Assembly (NCBI GenBank): GCA_947177145.1
Contig: CAMWTL010000002.1
Span: forward strand, 1 to 42,167
From: an uncultured Porphyromonadaceae bacterium
GTDB taxonomy: Bacteria > Bacteroidota > Bacteroidia > Bacteroidales > Muribaculaceae
DNA: 42,167 bases
Direction: 5' to 3'
This document shows positions 33,786-42,167 of this stretch, one piece after another. Under the pieces are notes generated by a model that did not search any database, had not been told where the DNA came from, and saw nothing but the letters and a program-made list of their open reading frames with translations. The translations under genes and the position numbers were made by a program. How positions within the stretch are numbered: position 1 is the stretch's first letter; each line of letters starts with the position of its first letter.

Positions 33786-35093
33786 ATGACACGAGGTGAT
33801 ATAAAACGTGGTACTCTTTGCACCATACTCTTCTCTATCGTGGCGTATGCAGTCATATTTCTTATATACAACCACCAGACTTCTTGCACCCGTGAGGAGG
33901 AAACTGTTGTGGCACAAAAGGGTCCGGAAGTGATATGGACTGACACCCTCACCAACCATTCGTCGGAGTGGAAAGCACTTCAACCTATGGATGGTGAGAT
34001 TGAGCGTTTCATGGATAAATGGCATATTAAAGGTCTGTCATTTGCAGTGACACGCCACGACTCTCTTCTCTATGCGAAGGGCTACGGCTATGCCGACGCG
34101 GAAATAGGGAGAAAATTGGAATCTGCTGATATTATGCGCATTGCCTCCGCTTCCAAGCTGGTGACCGCAATAGCAGTGATGAAATTAGTGGAGCAAGGGA
34201 AACTGACACTCGACACAAAAATATTCGGTCCGGAAGGTATACTTAATGATACTGCCTATACGAATGCGATGTGTGACAGACGGATGCTCGACATAACCGT
34301 AGACCATCTGCTACGTCATATGGGAGGTTTCGGGCGTGGTGCCGGCGACCCGATGTTTACCACTAATGAGATTATAAAGGCGAAGAATCTGAAAAGTGCC
34401 CCGACTCCGGAGGAGCTGGTGAAGATTGTACTTGGCAGACGCATCGCTTTTGCGCCGGGCAACGGTAGAATCTACTCTAATTTCGGATATATGCTCCTTT
34501 CGATGGCTATGGAGAGGGTCACCGGAATGAGTTACTGGGACTATGTGACAAAAAATGTACTTGAACCTGCCGGCTGTCACACTTTCCGTCCTGCCACTAA
34601 CTATTATGAGGAGCGACACCCCAACGAGTCGAAATACTATGCCCCCGATGATGAACTTGTAGAGGAATATAATGGCAGCGGACGTATGGTGAGCCGTGTA
34701 TACGGTGGCAACGATGTGAATGCCCTGAAAGGAGCCGGAGGATGGTGTACATCAGCTGCCGATTTCGCACGACTCGTAGCAGCGGCAGACGGCGACCCCG
34801 CTTTGCAGGATGTAATCTCGCGCAATTCAGTAGCCACCCTTACCGCTTATTCTGAGGACGAGAAATTATCACGCGGATGGAGCGAATGTGACGCTACCGG
34901 GAAATGGACCCGTACAGGCACTCTATCCTCTACACATACTCTCGTAGAGCGTTTTCCTGACGGCGACTGCTGGGTAATTATAACTAACAGCGGCATATGG
35001 ACCGGCTTCCATTTCACCAAAGACCTTGTCCGGCTATTGGAGCGACTGCGCAGCCGCTATTCCGACTCTCTCCCTAAACGTGACCTCTTCTGA
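33786..35093 (+). CDS. Beta-lactamase-fold serine hydrolase (class C / DD-peptidase-like)
   Basis: A 435-residue protein with an N-terminal membrane anchor (about 9-28, LCTILFSIVAYAVIFLIY), so the enzyme domain should be periplasmic. The Beta-lactamase family (PF00144) signatures are S121-A-S-K124 (SxxK nucleophile motif) and Y230-S-N232 (YxN). The third motif, usually K/H-T/S-G, appears as HTL in SSTHTLVERF near the C-terminus. Members include DD-carboxypeptidases and esterases; substrate cannot be told, and penicillin resistance should not be assumed. It is followed after 32 nt by the Rid-like gene and is probably co-transcribed with it. Confidence 0.88.
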   Translation: MTRGDIKRGTLCTILFSIVAYAVIFLIYNHQTSCTREEETVVAQKGPEVIWTDTLTNHSSEWKALQPMDGEIERFMDKWHIKGLSFAVTRHDSLLYAKGYGYADAEIGRKLESADIMRIASASKLVTAIAVMKLVEQGKLTLDTKIFGPEGILNDTAYTNAMCDRRMLDITVDHLLRHMGGFGRGAGDPMFTTNEIIKAKNLKSAPTPEELVKIVLGRRIAFAPGNGRIYSNFGYMLLSMAMERVTGMSYWDYVTKNVLEPAGCHTFRPATNYYEERHPNESKYYAPDDELVEEYNGSGRMVSRVYGGNDVNALKGAGGWCTSAADFARLVAAADGDPALQDVISRNSVATLTAYSEDEKLSRGWSECDATGKWTRTGTLSSTHTLVERFPDGDCWVIITNSGIWTGFHFTKDLVRLLERLRSRYSDSLPKRDLF

Positions 35094-35125
35094 CATATAA
35101 CTTTTCTTCTGCATAAATAAATGGT

Positions 35126-36220
35126 ATGGAATATCTGAATTTTAAATATGAAAATGCTTTGATTACACTTTCCGATTTCAAAGGAGAGTGTCGTGAGGTC
35201 CATACCATAATCCGACCCGCTTCACCTTCAGAATCATTCTCAGCTCAACTTATTTGCTTGCAGAAAGGCGTAAAAGCAGTTGCGGAGAAAATCGGCAGAC
35301 GGCTTCGCCCTGTGTTTATGCGCTGGTTTCTAAGTGATGCAGCCAATCAGGCACACTGTATCCCGGATTCTTTCAAATGTGCTACTTCTATTATACAGCA
35401 ATCCCCCTTAGACGGTACAAAGGTAGCCCTTTGGGTAATATACAAAGAGGAGGCTGACTTCAAAGAGGTTTCACCGGGAATATGGAAAAATGGAAATGGC
35501 GAGCTTTGGATAGGAGATATGCCTGTTTCTGCCACCGATTCCTTCACTATGACTACCGAATATCTTGAGCAACTCGACAAGACCTTAAACAGGTTCGGTG
35601 CCTCCCTTGCCGACAATTGCTTACGCACGTGGTTTATGGTGAGGGATATAGATGTGAATTATAAAGGGGTGGTAAAGGGACGTAACGAAGTATTCAGCTC
35701 CAAAGGATTGACTTACGCCTCTCACTTCATAGCCTCCACAGGTATTAACGGGGTGAGTGCAGACCCTTTCCGCACCGTAGCTTTCAATGCCTATGCCGAC
35801 ACAAGTGTCAAGCCAAGTCAGATAAGATATCTTCACGGCTCTACCCATTTGAACCCTACCGCAGAATATGGCGTGGCATTTGAAAGAGCCACGGCGGTAG
35901 ACTACACCGATCGTCGGCATATATTTGTCTCAGGCACAGCCAGCATCAACAATCGCGGAGAGATTGTATATCCAGGCGATGTGGCAAAGCAGACACATAG
36001 GATGCTCGAAAATATAGAAGTGCTCCTGAAAGAAGGGGGAGCAGAATGGAAAGATGTTGCACATCTCATTGTGTATCTGCGTGACATTGCAGATTACCAT
36101 ACCGTAGAACGTATATTCCGCAAGCGCTTTCCGGAAGTGCCAACGGTGATTGTGCTCGCGCCTGTATGCCGTCCCGGGTGGCTTGTAGAAACTGAATGTA
36201 TGGCTATCACTACGAAATAA
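35126..36220 (+). CDS. Chorismatase-like/Rid-family two-domain protein
   Basis: A 364-residue cytoplasmic protein without signal peptide. The C-terminal part (about 230-364) reads as a YjgF/Rid fold (RHIFVSGTASINNRGEIVYPGDVAKQ; VAHLIVYLRDIADY; RPGWLVETECMAI). The N-terminal half (about 1-200) is diverged and resembles the first domain of FkbO/Hyg5/XanB2-type chorismatases, which join two Rid-like domains. The Arg that Rid deaminases place just before the last strands (usually A-R) is Thr here (VPTVIVLAP), so imine deaminase activity is doubtful. It follows the serine hydrolase and converges on the TolB-like gene with only 6 nt between stops. Function is unassigned; chorismate chemistry is a hypothesis. 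Confidence 0.7.
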   Translation: MEYLNFKYENALITLSDFKGECREVHTIIRPASPSESFSAQLICLQKGVKAVAEKIGRRLRPVFMRWFLSDAANQAHCIPDSFKCATSIIQQSPLDGTKVALWVIYKEEADFKEVSPGIWKNGNGELWIGDMPVSATDSFTMTTEYLEQLDKTLNRFGASLADNCLRTWFMVRDIDVNYKGVVKGRNEVFSSKGLTYASHFIASTGINGVSADPFRTVAFNAYADTSVKPSQIRYLHGSTHLNPTAEYGVAFERATAVDYTDRRHIFVSGTASINNRGEIVYPGDVAKQTHRMLENIEVLLKEGGAEWKDVAHLIVYLRDIADYHTVERIFRKRFPEVPTVIVLAPVCRPGWLVETECMAITTK

Positions 36221-36226
36221 ACCGAT

Positions 36227-37729
36227 TCATTTGAAGCGAGTAGCAAGAGCCGGTTGCTCTACCTGCTCCAATATCTCAGGTCGGCTGAATGTGAAAGGTG
36301 CAGAGAAAAATTCCGGCACGTTGTATGACTTCATCAATTGGCTGTAATACTCCGGAGTTTCCTGAGGCACAATAAATGCCTTAGAATCCTCACCGGAAGG
36401 TGAGATATATGTTATATACGGGCGGGTATATGAACCGTCATCTCGGCGTGAGCTGAACACTACCCAACGGGAGTTGGACGACCATGAATGATAACTGTCG
36501 GTATCGTTGCTATTGGCATTGACGAGTGGACGCTCCTCTCCGGTAGCCAGATCGGTTATGAAGAGGTCACTCTCAGGGTGCCAGATGTGGAAAGTGCCGA
36601 AAGGAGCCTTGCAATAAAGCAGATATTTTCCATCGGGAGAGACACGTGGCAACAGGGCACTCATTCCCTCAGTGCTTGAAAGCACTACAGTGTCCGGCTC
36701 GGAGAAACGCCGGGTATCAGGATCGAAATCACGGCTTACAATATCGTAACGTATGGTATTGTAGTTTTCCCTAATATTTTCAGGGGTAATGCCCTCCGGG
36801 TATTTTGCCACTGAATAATACAATTTCTTTCCGTCCGGGCTCCAAACAGGAAATGTCTCCATCAAGGACTTATCGTTAGCGATATGCGACACCTCACGGG
36901 TATTCATATCATAGAGAATAAGGTCGGAGGCTGTATCATATACCTCTACCTTCCTATCGCCGAAAGAGAAAAACGTCTGATGTGTATCGTTGGTGGAATA
37001 AGCTATCAAGTCAAGAGTAGGATGCCATGCAGGGTAGACACCGGCTGACAGGGTGCTGTCGGTCTTGAGATTCACTTTCCTCACAGAGTCACCTGCCATA
37101 ATGACTGTGCCTCCCTTTGTCTTTCTCACATGAAACTGGGAACTGCCGTCGGCATATTGATTGCGAGGAACGTGACAATTGATGCAATATCCACGTCGTT
37201 CATCGCAAGGAGCCGCGTTATTAAACACTACCTTCTCATCGAATGTAGTGAGGTCACGCTGGTTAATGGTCATAGCGGCATATTGTTCATAAGATGGCTC
37301 GATCAGACGATAGCTGATATAAGGGTCGATTGCTTCCTCTGCAACACGGTTTGTAAATTTATATACACTCCATTTGTCATCATCACCTTTAACAAAGACT
37401 TCATATTGCAGAGGCTGCCCTTTTGATGAGTCCAAAAGTTCGTGCCAAGGTTTCAGCTCCCACTTTACAAATTTACCACCTGCTACGAGCGATTTGCCGT
37501 CGGGGGCAGTGACACGTGTAACATACTCCTTACCCGGCATATCAATCTCAAAGTTCATCGGAGCAATGTTGGGTGGAAGTATAATATCTGTATAATCAGG
37601 ATTCAGAGCGGGGATGCCGTCAGCTACTGTGACATTTTCCACAGGCACTTGAGGACGGCTACACCCTCCTGAAATCATCGTCATCAGGAGAGAAAAAAAG
37701 AGGATAATTGATGTTATGGTCAGTTTCAT
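36227..37729 (-). CDS. TolB-like beta-propeller lipoprotein with a CxxCH heme-type motif
   Basis: A 500-residue lipoprotein (lipobox SGGC, Cys23). An N-terminal region (about 30-160) precedes C182-I-N-C-H186, a canonical CxxCH attachment motif of c-type heme, with a further Cys175 and His200 close by. The rest (about 215-500) has WD40/PD40-like repeats (PAWHPTLDLIAYST; PVWSPDGKKLYYS; PRVSPDGKYLLYC; SWSSNSRWVVFSS) as in TolB propellers. If the motif is used, the protein would be a periplasmic or surface monoheme cytochrome joined to a propeller. Such fusions recur in Bacteroidota but their job is unknown. It is divergent from metX and convergent with the Rid-like gene. Confidence 0.75.
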   Translation of the reverse strand: MKLTITSIILFFSLLMTMISGGCSRPQVPVENVTVADGIPALNPDYTDIILPPNIAPMNFEIDMPGKEYVTRVTAPDGKSLVAGGKFVKWELKPWHELLDSSKGQPLQYEVFVKGDDDKWSVYKFTNRVAEEAIDPYISYRLIEPSYEQYAAMTINQRDLTTFDEKVVFNNAAPCDERRGYCINCHVPRNQYADGSSQFHVRKTKGGTVIMAGDSVRKVNLKTDSTLSAGVYPAWHPTLDLIAYSTNDTHQTFFSFGDRKVEVYDTASDLILYDMNTREVSHIANDKSLMETFPVWSPDGKKLYYSVAKYPEGITPENIRENYNTIRYDIVSRDFDPDTRRFSEPDTVVLSSTEGMSALLPRVSPDGKYLLYCKAPFGTFHIWHPESDLFITDLATGEERPLVNANSNDTDSYHSWSSNSRWVVFSSRRDDGSYTRPYITYISPSGEDSKAFIVPQETPEYYSQLMKSYNVPEFFSAPFTFSRPEILEQVEQPALATRFK

Positions 37730-37785
37730 AAAATGATAACGCTAAAAACATTCGCTTTGTATGTGGCTCAACAACGATTTTTTGT

Positions 37786-37793
37786 TAACTTTG
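37786..37793 (+). promoter_or_regulatory. -7 box of the metX transcript
   Basis: TAACTTTG, matching TAnnTTTG, with about 29 nt to the metX ATG. The -33 region (around 37763-37766) is weak. Confidence 0.55.
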
Positions 37794-37822
37794 CGTAGAT
37801 TTAGACTATCAAGAAAATTGTT

Positions 37823-38842
37823 ATGCCCCAATACTGTCATATCGACGAACCTCTTGAACTCGAAAGCGGAGCTACCCTCCCCTCTCTTACCATCGCCTAT
37901 AACACTTACGGCACCCTCTCGCCGGAGAAAGATAATGTGATCTGGGTGATGCACGGACTTACAGCCAACTCAGACGTTGCTGACTGGTGGCCTCACACGG
38001 TTGAGAAAGGGAAATTCCTTGACCCGGAGAAGTATTTTGTGGTCTGCGCGAATGTGCTTGGCTCGTGCTACGGCACCACCGGACCATCATCCATAAATCC
38101 GGCTACCGGAAAACCGTGGTGTAGTGACTTCCCGAAAGTCACTATACGTGATATGGTAAAATGTCATCGTATTCTCGCTGAGAAATTGGGAATCAAGAAG
38201 ATTCACGAAATGATAGGCGTGTCGCTCGGAGGCTTCCAGGCTATTGAATGGATGGTGACTGATCCGGACATCGCCGACAATGTGATGTTCTGTGCTACCG
38301 ATTCCTCTTGCAGCCCTTGGCTGGCAGCTTTTAACAAGACAATGTATATGGCAATCGAGTCTGACCCCACCTACGGCCAACCCCGCCTTGACGCTGCCCG
38401 TAAAGGTCTTGCTACAGCACGTGCTCTCGCACTCATAAGTTACCGAGGTCCCTTCGCCTATAATATGAGCCAACGCGATTCGCTCGAAAATAGCGATCCC
38501 TTCTTTCATAGGGTACAGACTTATCAGGAATATCAGGGCATAAAGCTTTGTAACCGTTTCGACGTATATTCGTATGTGAGGATATGCGAGAGCGGCGACT
38601 CACATAACGTGGGACGTGGACGTGGTGGTATCCGTCAGGCTTTGCAGCGCATCAAGGCAAATACGCTTGTAATCGGTATAAGTTCCGACATTCTCTTTCC
38701 TCCGGCTTGCCTCAAGGAATTATCAGATTTTATACCCGGATCCATTCTCAGGGTCATGGAGTCAGATTTTGCTCATGACGGCTTCCTTATCGAACATGAG
38801 AAACTTAATACCATTATGCAGGAATGGCGCAAAATAAGATAA
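37823..38842 (+). CDS. metX: Homoserine O-acetyltransferase (MetX-like)
   Basis: A 339-residue alpha/beta hydrolase fold acyltransferase. MetX hallmarks are HGLTANSDVADWW (44-56), NVLGSCYGTTGPSSINP (77-93), the nucleophile S134 in GVSLGGFQAIEW, and D289 (SSDILFPP) with H318 (FAHDGFLIE) completing the triad. It transfers an acyl group from acyl-CoA to homoserine at the start of methionine synthesis. Acetyl versus succinyl specificity cannot be decided by eye. The nucleophile elbow is GVSLGG rather than the more common GGSMGG, and the protein is slightly shorter than many MetX proteins. It overlaps the next gene by 19 nt. Confidence 0.88.
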   Translation: MPQYCHIDEPLELESGATLPSLTIAYNTYGTLSPEKDNVIWVMHGLTANSDVADWWPHTVEKGKFLDPEKYFVVCANVLGSCYGTTGPSSINPATGKPWCSDFPKVTIRDMVKCHRILAEKLGIKKIHEMIGVSLGGFQAIEWMVTDPDIADNVMFCATDSSCSPWLAAFNKTMYMAIESDPTYGQPRLDAARKGLATARALALISYRGPFAYNMSQRDSLENSDPFFHRVQTYQEYQGIKLCNRFDVYSYVRICESGDSHNVGRGRGGIRQALQRIKANTLVIGISSDILFPPACLKELSDFIPGSILRVMESDFAHDGFLIEHEKLNTIMQEWRKIR

Positions 38843-39360
38843 ATGCTATTTGTCGGTTGCGATACTGGTTTCCGGGAGTGCTTTGCCTGGTTATGGCTCT
38901 TTTATCCTCATGTGTGACAGAGGAACAGCCCGACAATATAGGGGTAGAGGTAGGGGATCCATTGCCCTCTTTTTCGCTTATCCTAAACGATGGCAGAAAA
39001 ATAACCACAAAGTCATTAAAGGGCAAGAAAGTGCTCATAGAGCTTTTCAATACCTCTTGTCCGGACTGCCAGGCAAGTCTACCTGTGATTAACACCCTAT
39101 ACAACAATCTTAATGAGCAGGAAGACGTGGAGATCTTTGCAATTGCACGTGACGAGGTAGAAGCGGCAATAGCCCTTTATTGGGAGGATAATAAGTTTAC
39201 GCTTCCCTACTCTCCACAACCGGATCGTAAAGTATACGAGCTGTTTGCCACTGTAGGCATACCCCGTATTTTTATCGCCGACCCAGCAGGCATAATCATA
39301 GCTACTTTCGGACCGGAAGACACTCCAACTCTTTCCCAACTCACCACCCTTCTCAAATAA
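38824..39360 (+). CDS. TlpA/AhpC-type thioredoxin-like lipoprotein
   Basis: A 178-residue lipoprotein (lipobox LSSC, Cys30) with acidic residues after it (VTEEQPD). The thioredoxin-like domain begins near 42 (VGDPLPSFSLILNDGRKI) and carries the redox pair C79-P-D-C82 in LFNTSCPDCQ. The cis-Pro loop is VGIPRIFIADPAG. It probably acts as a membrane-anchored periplasmic or surface thiol-disulfide oxidoreductase. The start at 38824 lies inside the end of metX; translational coupling is likely. A link to heme attachment by the nearby CxxCH protein is possible (TlpA-type reductants serve cytochrome c maturation) but unproven. Confidence 0.85.
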   Translation: MAQNKINAICRLRYWFPGVLCLVMALLSSCVTEEQPDNIGVEVGDPLPSFSLILNDGRKITTKSLKGKKVLIELFNTSCPDCQASLPVINTLYNNLNEQEDVEIFAIARDEVEAAIALYWEDNKFTLPYSPQPDRKVYELFATVGIPRIFIADPAGIIIATFGPEDTPTLSQLTTLLK

Positions 39361-39371
39361 ATCAATTTATT

Positions 39372-39629
39372 ATGCCTGAAATTTGTAGGTTTTTCGGAAT
39401 CATCATCTTTCTATATTGTAAAGACCATAATCCTCCACATGTACATTTTACATATGGAAACTACGAATGTAGTATATCCGTGATTGATCGGATAGTTGAT
39501 GGTAAAGCCCCGGCAAAAGTAATTGATAAGGTCAATCGGTGGCTGAATTTACATGAAGATGAAATCCTCGCCCTATGGGAAAAAGCTCAAAAAGGTGAGA
39601 AATTAAACAGGATAGAACCTTTAAAATGA
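39372..39629 (+). CDS. DUF4160 family small protein
   Basis: An 85-residue protein with the DUF4160 signature MPEICRFFGIIIFLYCKDHNPPHVHF and the NRWLNLHEDEILALWEKA helix near the C-terminus. Biochemical function is unknown. It is paired with a DUF2442 gene 7 nt downstream; the two families commonly occur as neighbours and have been suggested to form toxin-antitoxin-like modules. The pair is more A+T-rich than the genes around it. It starts 11 nt after the thioredoxin-like gene. Confidence 0.85.
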   Translation: MPEICRFFGIIIFLYCKDHNPPHVHFTYGNYECSISVIDRIVDGKAPAKVIDKVNRWLNLHEDEILALWEKAQKGEKLNRIEPLK

Positions 39630-39636
39630 TTAGGAT

Positions 39637-39870
39637 ATGCTTAAAGTGGTAGATGTAGATTATCTGGATGGATACAGATTAAAACTTACTTTTAATGATA
39701 AGGTAAGCAAAATAGCAGATTTGGAACCCTTCCTTTACGGTGAAGTGTTTGGCACACTGCGTGACAGAGATCTCTTCACTCAATATGCACTTACCCCTGT
39801 TACAATCGAATGGGTAAACGGAGTGGACCTTGCCCCGGAATTTCTTTATGAAATAGGCACTCCGATTTAA
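39637..39870 (+). CDS. DUF2442 family small protein
   Basis: A 77-residue protein beginning MLKVVDVDYLDGYRLKLTF, with ADLEPFLYGEVFGTLRD in the middle and WVNGVDLAPEFLYE at the end, all typical of DUF2442. It partners the DUF4160 gene immediately upstream. No enzyme motif is visible. It ends 25 nt before the GH92 gene, with no promoter box in between, so the transcript may continue. Confidence 0.85.
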   Translation: MLKVVDVDYLDGYRLKLTFNDKVSKIADLEPFLYGEVFGTLRDRDLFTQYALTPVTIEWVNGVDLAPEFLYEIGTPI

Positions 39871-39895
39871 TCAATACCTTTAATTATATCCTACC

Positions 39896-42148
39896 ATGAA
39901 AAGATTTAAGTCTATTACATATGCGGCTGTGGGAGCGATTATTCTTACAGCGTGCGGCACGGAACGACGAATGGCATCTAACGCTGATTTCGTCAATCCC
40001 TACATCGGCACTGCCAACAGTGAGACAAAAGCTGCCGGATTATTCGGTAAAGGAACCGAAGAGATGGGACAGACTCTTCCAGCCGTCTTGGTGCCCAACG
40101 GCATGAATTTCTGGACTCCGCAGACCCGCGACACAGAGCAGAAATGCGTAGCCCCCTACTATTATGCCGACTCCCTGCTTCAAGGCTTCCGTAATTCACA
40201 TTGGATTGTGGGGGGCTGTACGCAGGATTACGGGTCGATGACACTTATGCCACTGTACGGCAAACTCCGTACTACCCCGGAGGGACGTGCCACCGTGTTC
40301 GACCACGCCGAAGAGTATGTAAGTCCTTACGAATATATCGTAACCCTGCCTGATGAGGGTATTCAAGCTGCAATGACAGCCACTTCCCGGGCTGCCATAT
40401 TCCGATTCACCTATTCGAAGGCAGGTGAAGGCTATATCGTGGTCAATCCCAACAGCGACGAGGGACAAGGATATATGGAGATAGACCTTGCGGCACGTCA
40501 GATTAGAGGTTATAATCCGGTACACCGTATTTACCAAGGTTGGGGTGAGTCGGCAGGATTTGCAGGGTATTTCGTATTGGAATGGCCCGAATCGCTTACA
40601 GTCACCGCTTCAGGCACATTCAAAGGAGATGACATCTACGCCGGAGAAGATAAAATTTCCAATGCCCCGGGTATAGGTGCCTACATTTCATTCAACGTCG
40701 CGAAAGATGAGACCGTCACCGTAAAGGCAGCTTCTTCGTTTACCGGGATGGCAGGAGCTTTAGCAAATCTTAAAGCGGAGATACCCGACTTTGACTATGA
40801 AAAGATACGCTCTAATCTCGCCGACATCTGGCAACGCCACCTATCTTCTATTGAGATTGGAAATGCCCGGGAGGTAGATAAGATAAAATTTTATAGTGCG
40901 ATGTATCGCAGCTCTTTCCTGCCTCACGCAATTAATGATGCCGACGGTTCCTATCCTGCCTTCTCAAAAGGCACACCCATAATGAAAATGCCTGAGGGAC
41001 ACGATTATTATGAGGATTTCAGCATGTGGGACACTTATCGTGCCTTGCATCCGCTTCTCAATATCCTTTACCCTACACGAAGCGGGGATATGATGCAGTC
41101 TCTCGTGCTGAAATATGAGCAAGGGGGATGGCTACCGATATTCCCTTGCTGGAACAGCTATACCGCTGCAATGATTGGAGACCACAGTATAGCTGCGTTG
41201 GCAGATGCGTATATTAAGGGGGTAAAAGGATTTGATATCAATAAAGCTTATGAGGCAATGCGTCATAACGCTTTCGATACACCCGATAATATCGCAGATT
41301 ACCGTAACGGCATGGGTCGCCGTGCCCTGAAATCCTACTTGCAATACGGATACATCCCTGTGGAGGACAGCGTGCCAGACGCATTCCATAAGAGAGAGCA
41401 GGTATCGCGCACCCTCGAATACGCATTCGATGATTTTGCCCTGGCTCAGGTAGCGAAAAGTCTTGGCAAGACCTCCGACTACGACATACTGATGAGTCGG
41501 GCAGAAAATTGGCGAAATGTGATTGACCCAAAGACAGGATACGCTACCCCTCGCAAAGCCGACGGCAGCTTTATCCCCACTGACCCATTCACATTTTCAA
41601 AGCATATAACTGAGGGTGTACCTTGCCATTACACGTGGTATGTGCCACATGATCAGGAAGGACTTATAGCAGTGCTTGGCGGTGAAAAGAAATATGCCGA
41701 AAAACTTGACTCGATGTTTACCCAGCGACGTCATTGGCACGGCAATGAACCGTGTCATCAGATACCTTGGCTTTTCTCATACGTAGGTCGTCCTGAAAAG
41801 ACAGCGAAATACGTGCGCCACATTATGGAGACCGAGTATCTTGATTCTCCGGGTGGTCTGTCAGGCAATGACGATGCCGGACAGATGTCGGCATGGTATA
41901 TATTCGCTGCTCTCGGTTTCTATCCCGTCTGTCCCGCTTCCCCGTATTATGTACTCGGCACTCCACTTTTCGAGCACATCGAGATAAACCTTGAGAACGG
42001 CAATAAATTTGTGATAGAAGCTCCGGGCGCAACCCACGACAATTACGAAGTGGAGAGCATAACCCTCAATGGCAAACCTCTCGACGGTTTTCTTCTCTCC
42101 CATTCCGATCTTATGAACGGTGGCACTCTCCGTTTCAACCTGAAATAG
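39896..42148 (+). CDS. GH92 alpha-mannosidase lipoprotein
   Basis: A 750-residue lipoprotein (lipobox LTAC, Cys20). The GH92 N-terminal beta domain (about 30-265; VNPYIGTANSE, MGQTLPAVLVPNGMNFWTPQT) and the (alpha/alpha)6 barrel (about 300-750) are complete. Signature blocks are YYEDFSMWDTYRALHPLL, ITEGVPCHYTWYVPHDQEGL, HGNEPCHQIPWLF and GLSGNDDAGQMSAWYIF (acidic pair D659/D660). GH92 enzymes are calcium-dependent exo-alpha-mannosidases that act on N-glycans or yeast mannan; the HGNEP segment is seen in alpha-1,2-specific members. This is not a xylan activity, so it lies outside the PUL. It may be the last gene of a metX-led transcript. Confidence 0.93.
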   Translation: MKRFKSITYAAVGAIILTACGTERRMASNADFVNPYIGTANSETKAAGLFGKGTEEMGQTLPAVLVPNGMNFWTPQTRDTEQKCVAPYYYADSLLQGFRNSHWIVGGCTQDYGSMTLMPLYGKLRTTPEGRATVFDHAEEYVSPYEYIVTLPDEGIQAAMTATSRAAIFRFTYSKAGEGYIVVNPNSDEGQGYMEIDLAARQIRGYNPVHRIYQGWGESAGFAGYFVLEWPESLTVTASGTFKGDDIYAGEDKISNAPGIGAYISFNVAKDETVTVKAASSFTGMAGALANLKAEIPDFDYEKIRSNLADIWQRHLSSIEIGNAREVDKIKFYSAMYRSSFLPHAINDADGSYPAFSKGTPIMKMPEGHDYYEDFSMWDTYRALHPLLNILYPTRSGDMMQSLVLKYEQGGWLPIFPCWNSYTAAMIGDHSIAALADAYIKGVKGFDINKAYEAMRHNAFDTPDNIADYRNGMGRRALKSYLQYGYIPVEDSVPDAFHKREQVSRTLEYAFDDFALAQVAKSLGKTSDYDILMSRAENWRNVIDPKTGYATPRKADGSFIPTDPFTFSKHITEGVPCHYTWYVPHDQEGLIAVLGGEKKYAEKLDSMFTQRRHWHGNEPCHQIPWLFSYVGRPEKTAKYVRHIMETEYLDSPGGLSGNDDAGQMSAWYIFAALGFYPVCPASPYYVLGTPLFEHIEINLENGNKFVIEAPGATHDNYEVESITLNGKPLDGFLLSHSDLMNGGTLRFNLK

Positions 42149-42167
42149 TTCAGGATAGTTTAAACCA

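Noticed and set aside
33786-35093. Antibiotic-resistance beta-lactamase
   Set aside because: The fold and SxxK/YxN motifs occur in many peptidases and esterases, and the third motif is not a clear KTG; resistance cannot be inferred.

Overview
The window looks like a chromosome segment from a gut Bacteroidales, most plausibly Muribaculaceae or Prevotella-like. The family-level assignment is inference. The evidence seen is SusC/SusD pairs, a hybrid two-component sensor (HTCS), a C-terminal type IX secretion sorting domain, Bacteroidota promoters (TTTG/TTG, then 19-20 bp, then TAnnTTTG) and no Shine-Dalgarno sequences. Most of the window, about 2.4-33.1 kb, is a glucuronoarabinoxylan polysaccharide utilisation locus (PUL).

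Layout. 1-2.2 kb: a partial AAA-ATPase/PD-(D/E)XK protein and an A+T-rich MntA-HepT toxin-antitoxin pair. 2.4-20.9 kb (minus strand): GH43 number 2 alone; then a probable operon GH43 number 1 - SusC1 - SusD1 - SusC2 - SusD2 - lipoprotein - GH10, matching the xusA-B-C-D-E-xyn10C order known from Prevotella and Bacteroides xylan loci; then a separately promoted secreted protein built from beta-sandwich, CBM-like repeats. 21.1-26.8 kb (minus): the HTCS followed after 10 nt by an SGNH/sialate-O-acetylesterase-type esterase. 27.0-33.1 kb (plus): GH67 and GH115 alpha-glucuronidases and a DUF6057 membrane protein, ending at a strong terminator. 33.8-36.2 kb (plus): a class C beta-lactamase-fold hydrolase and a chorismatase/Rid-like protein. 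36.2-37.7 kb (minus): a TolB-like lipoprotein with one CxxCH heme-type motif. 37.8-42.1 kb (plus): metX, a TlpA-like thioredoxin lipoprotein, a DUF4160/DUF2442 pair and a GH92 alpha-mannosidase.

How it works together (inference from families). Surface GH10 cuts xylan, the two SusCD pairs and surface lipoproteins bind and import oligosaccharides, GH67/GH115 remove (methyl)glucuronic acid, the esterase removes acetyl groups, GH43 enzymes remove arabinose and xylose, and the HTCS senses a xylan oligosaccharide.

The most notable non-coding signal is a set of direct repeats of a TGTTAC-type half-site with an exact 21-bp period, upstream of three PUL promoters. In two promoters the array sits at the same 92-nt distance from the -7 box; in the third it is 21 bp closer. 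A weaker version precedes the GH67 promoter. This is a good candidate operator for the AraC-type output domain of the HTCS, and it also places the CBM-like repeat protein in the xylan regulon. No tRNA, rRNA, CRISPR array or intact insertion sequence was seen.
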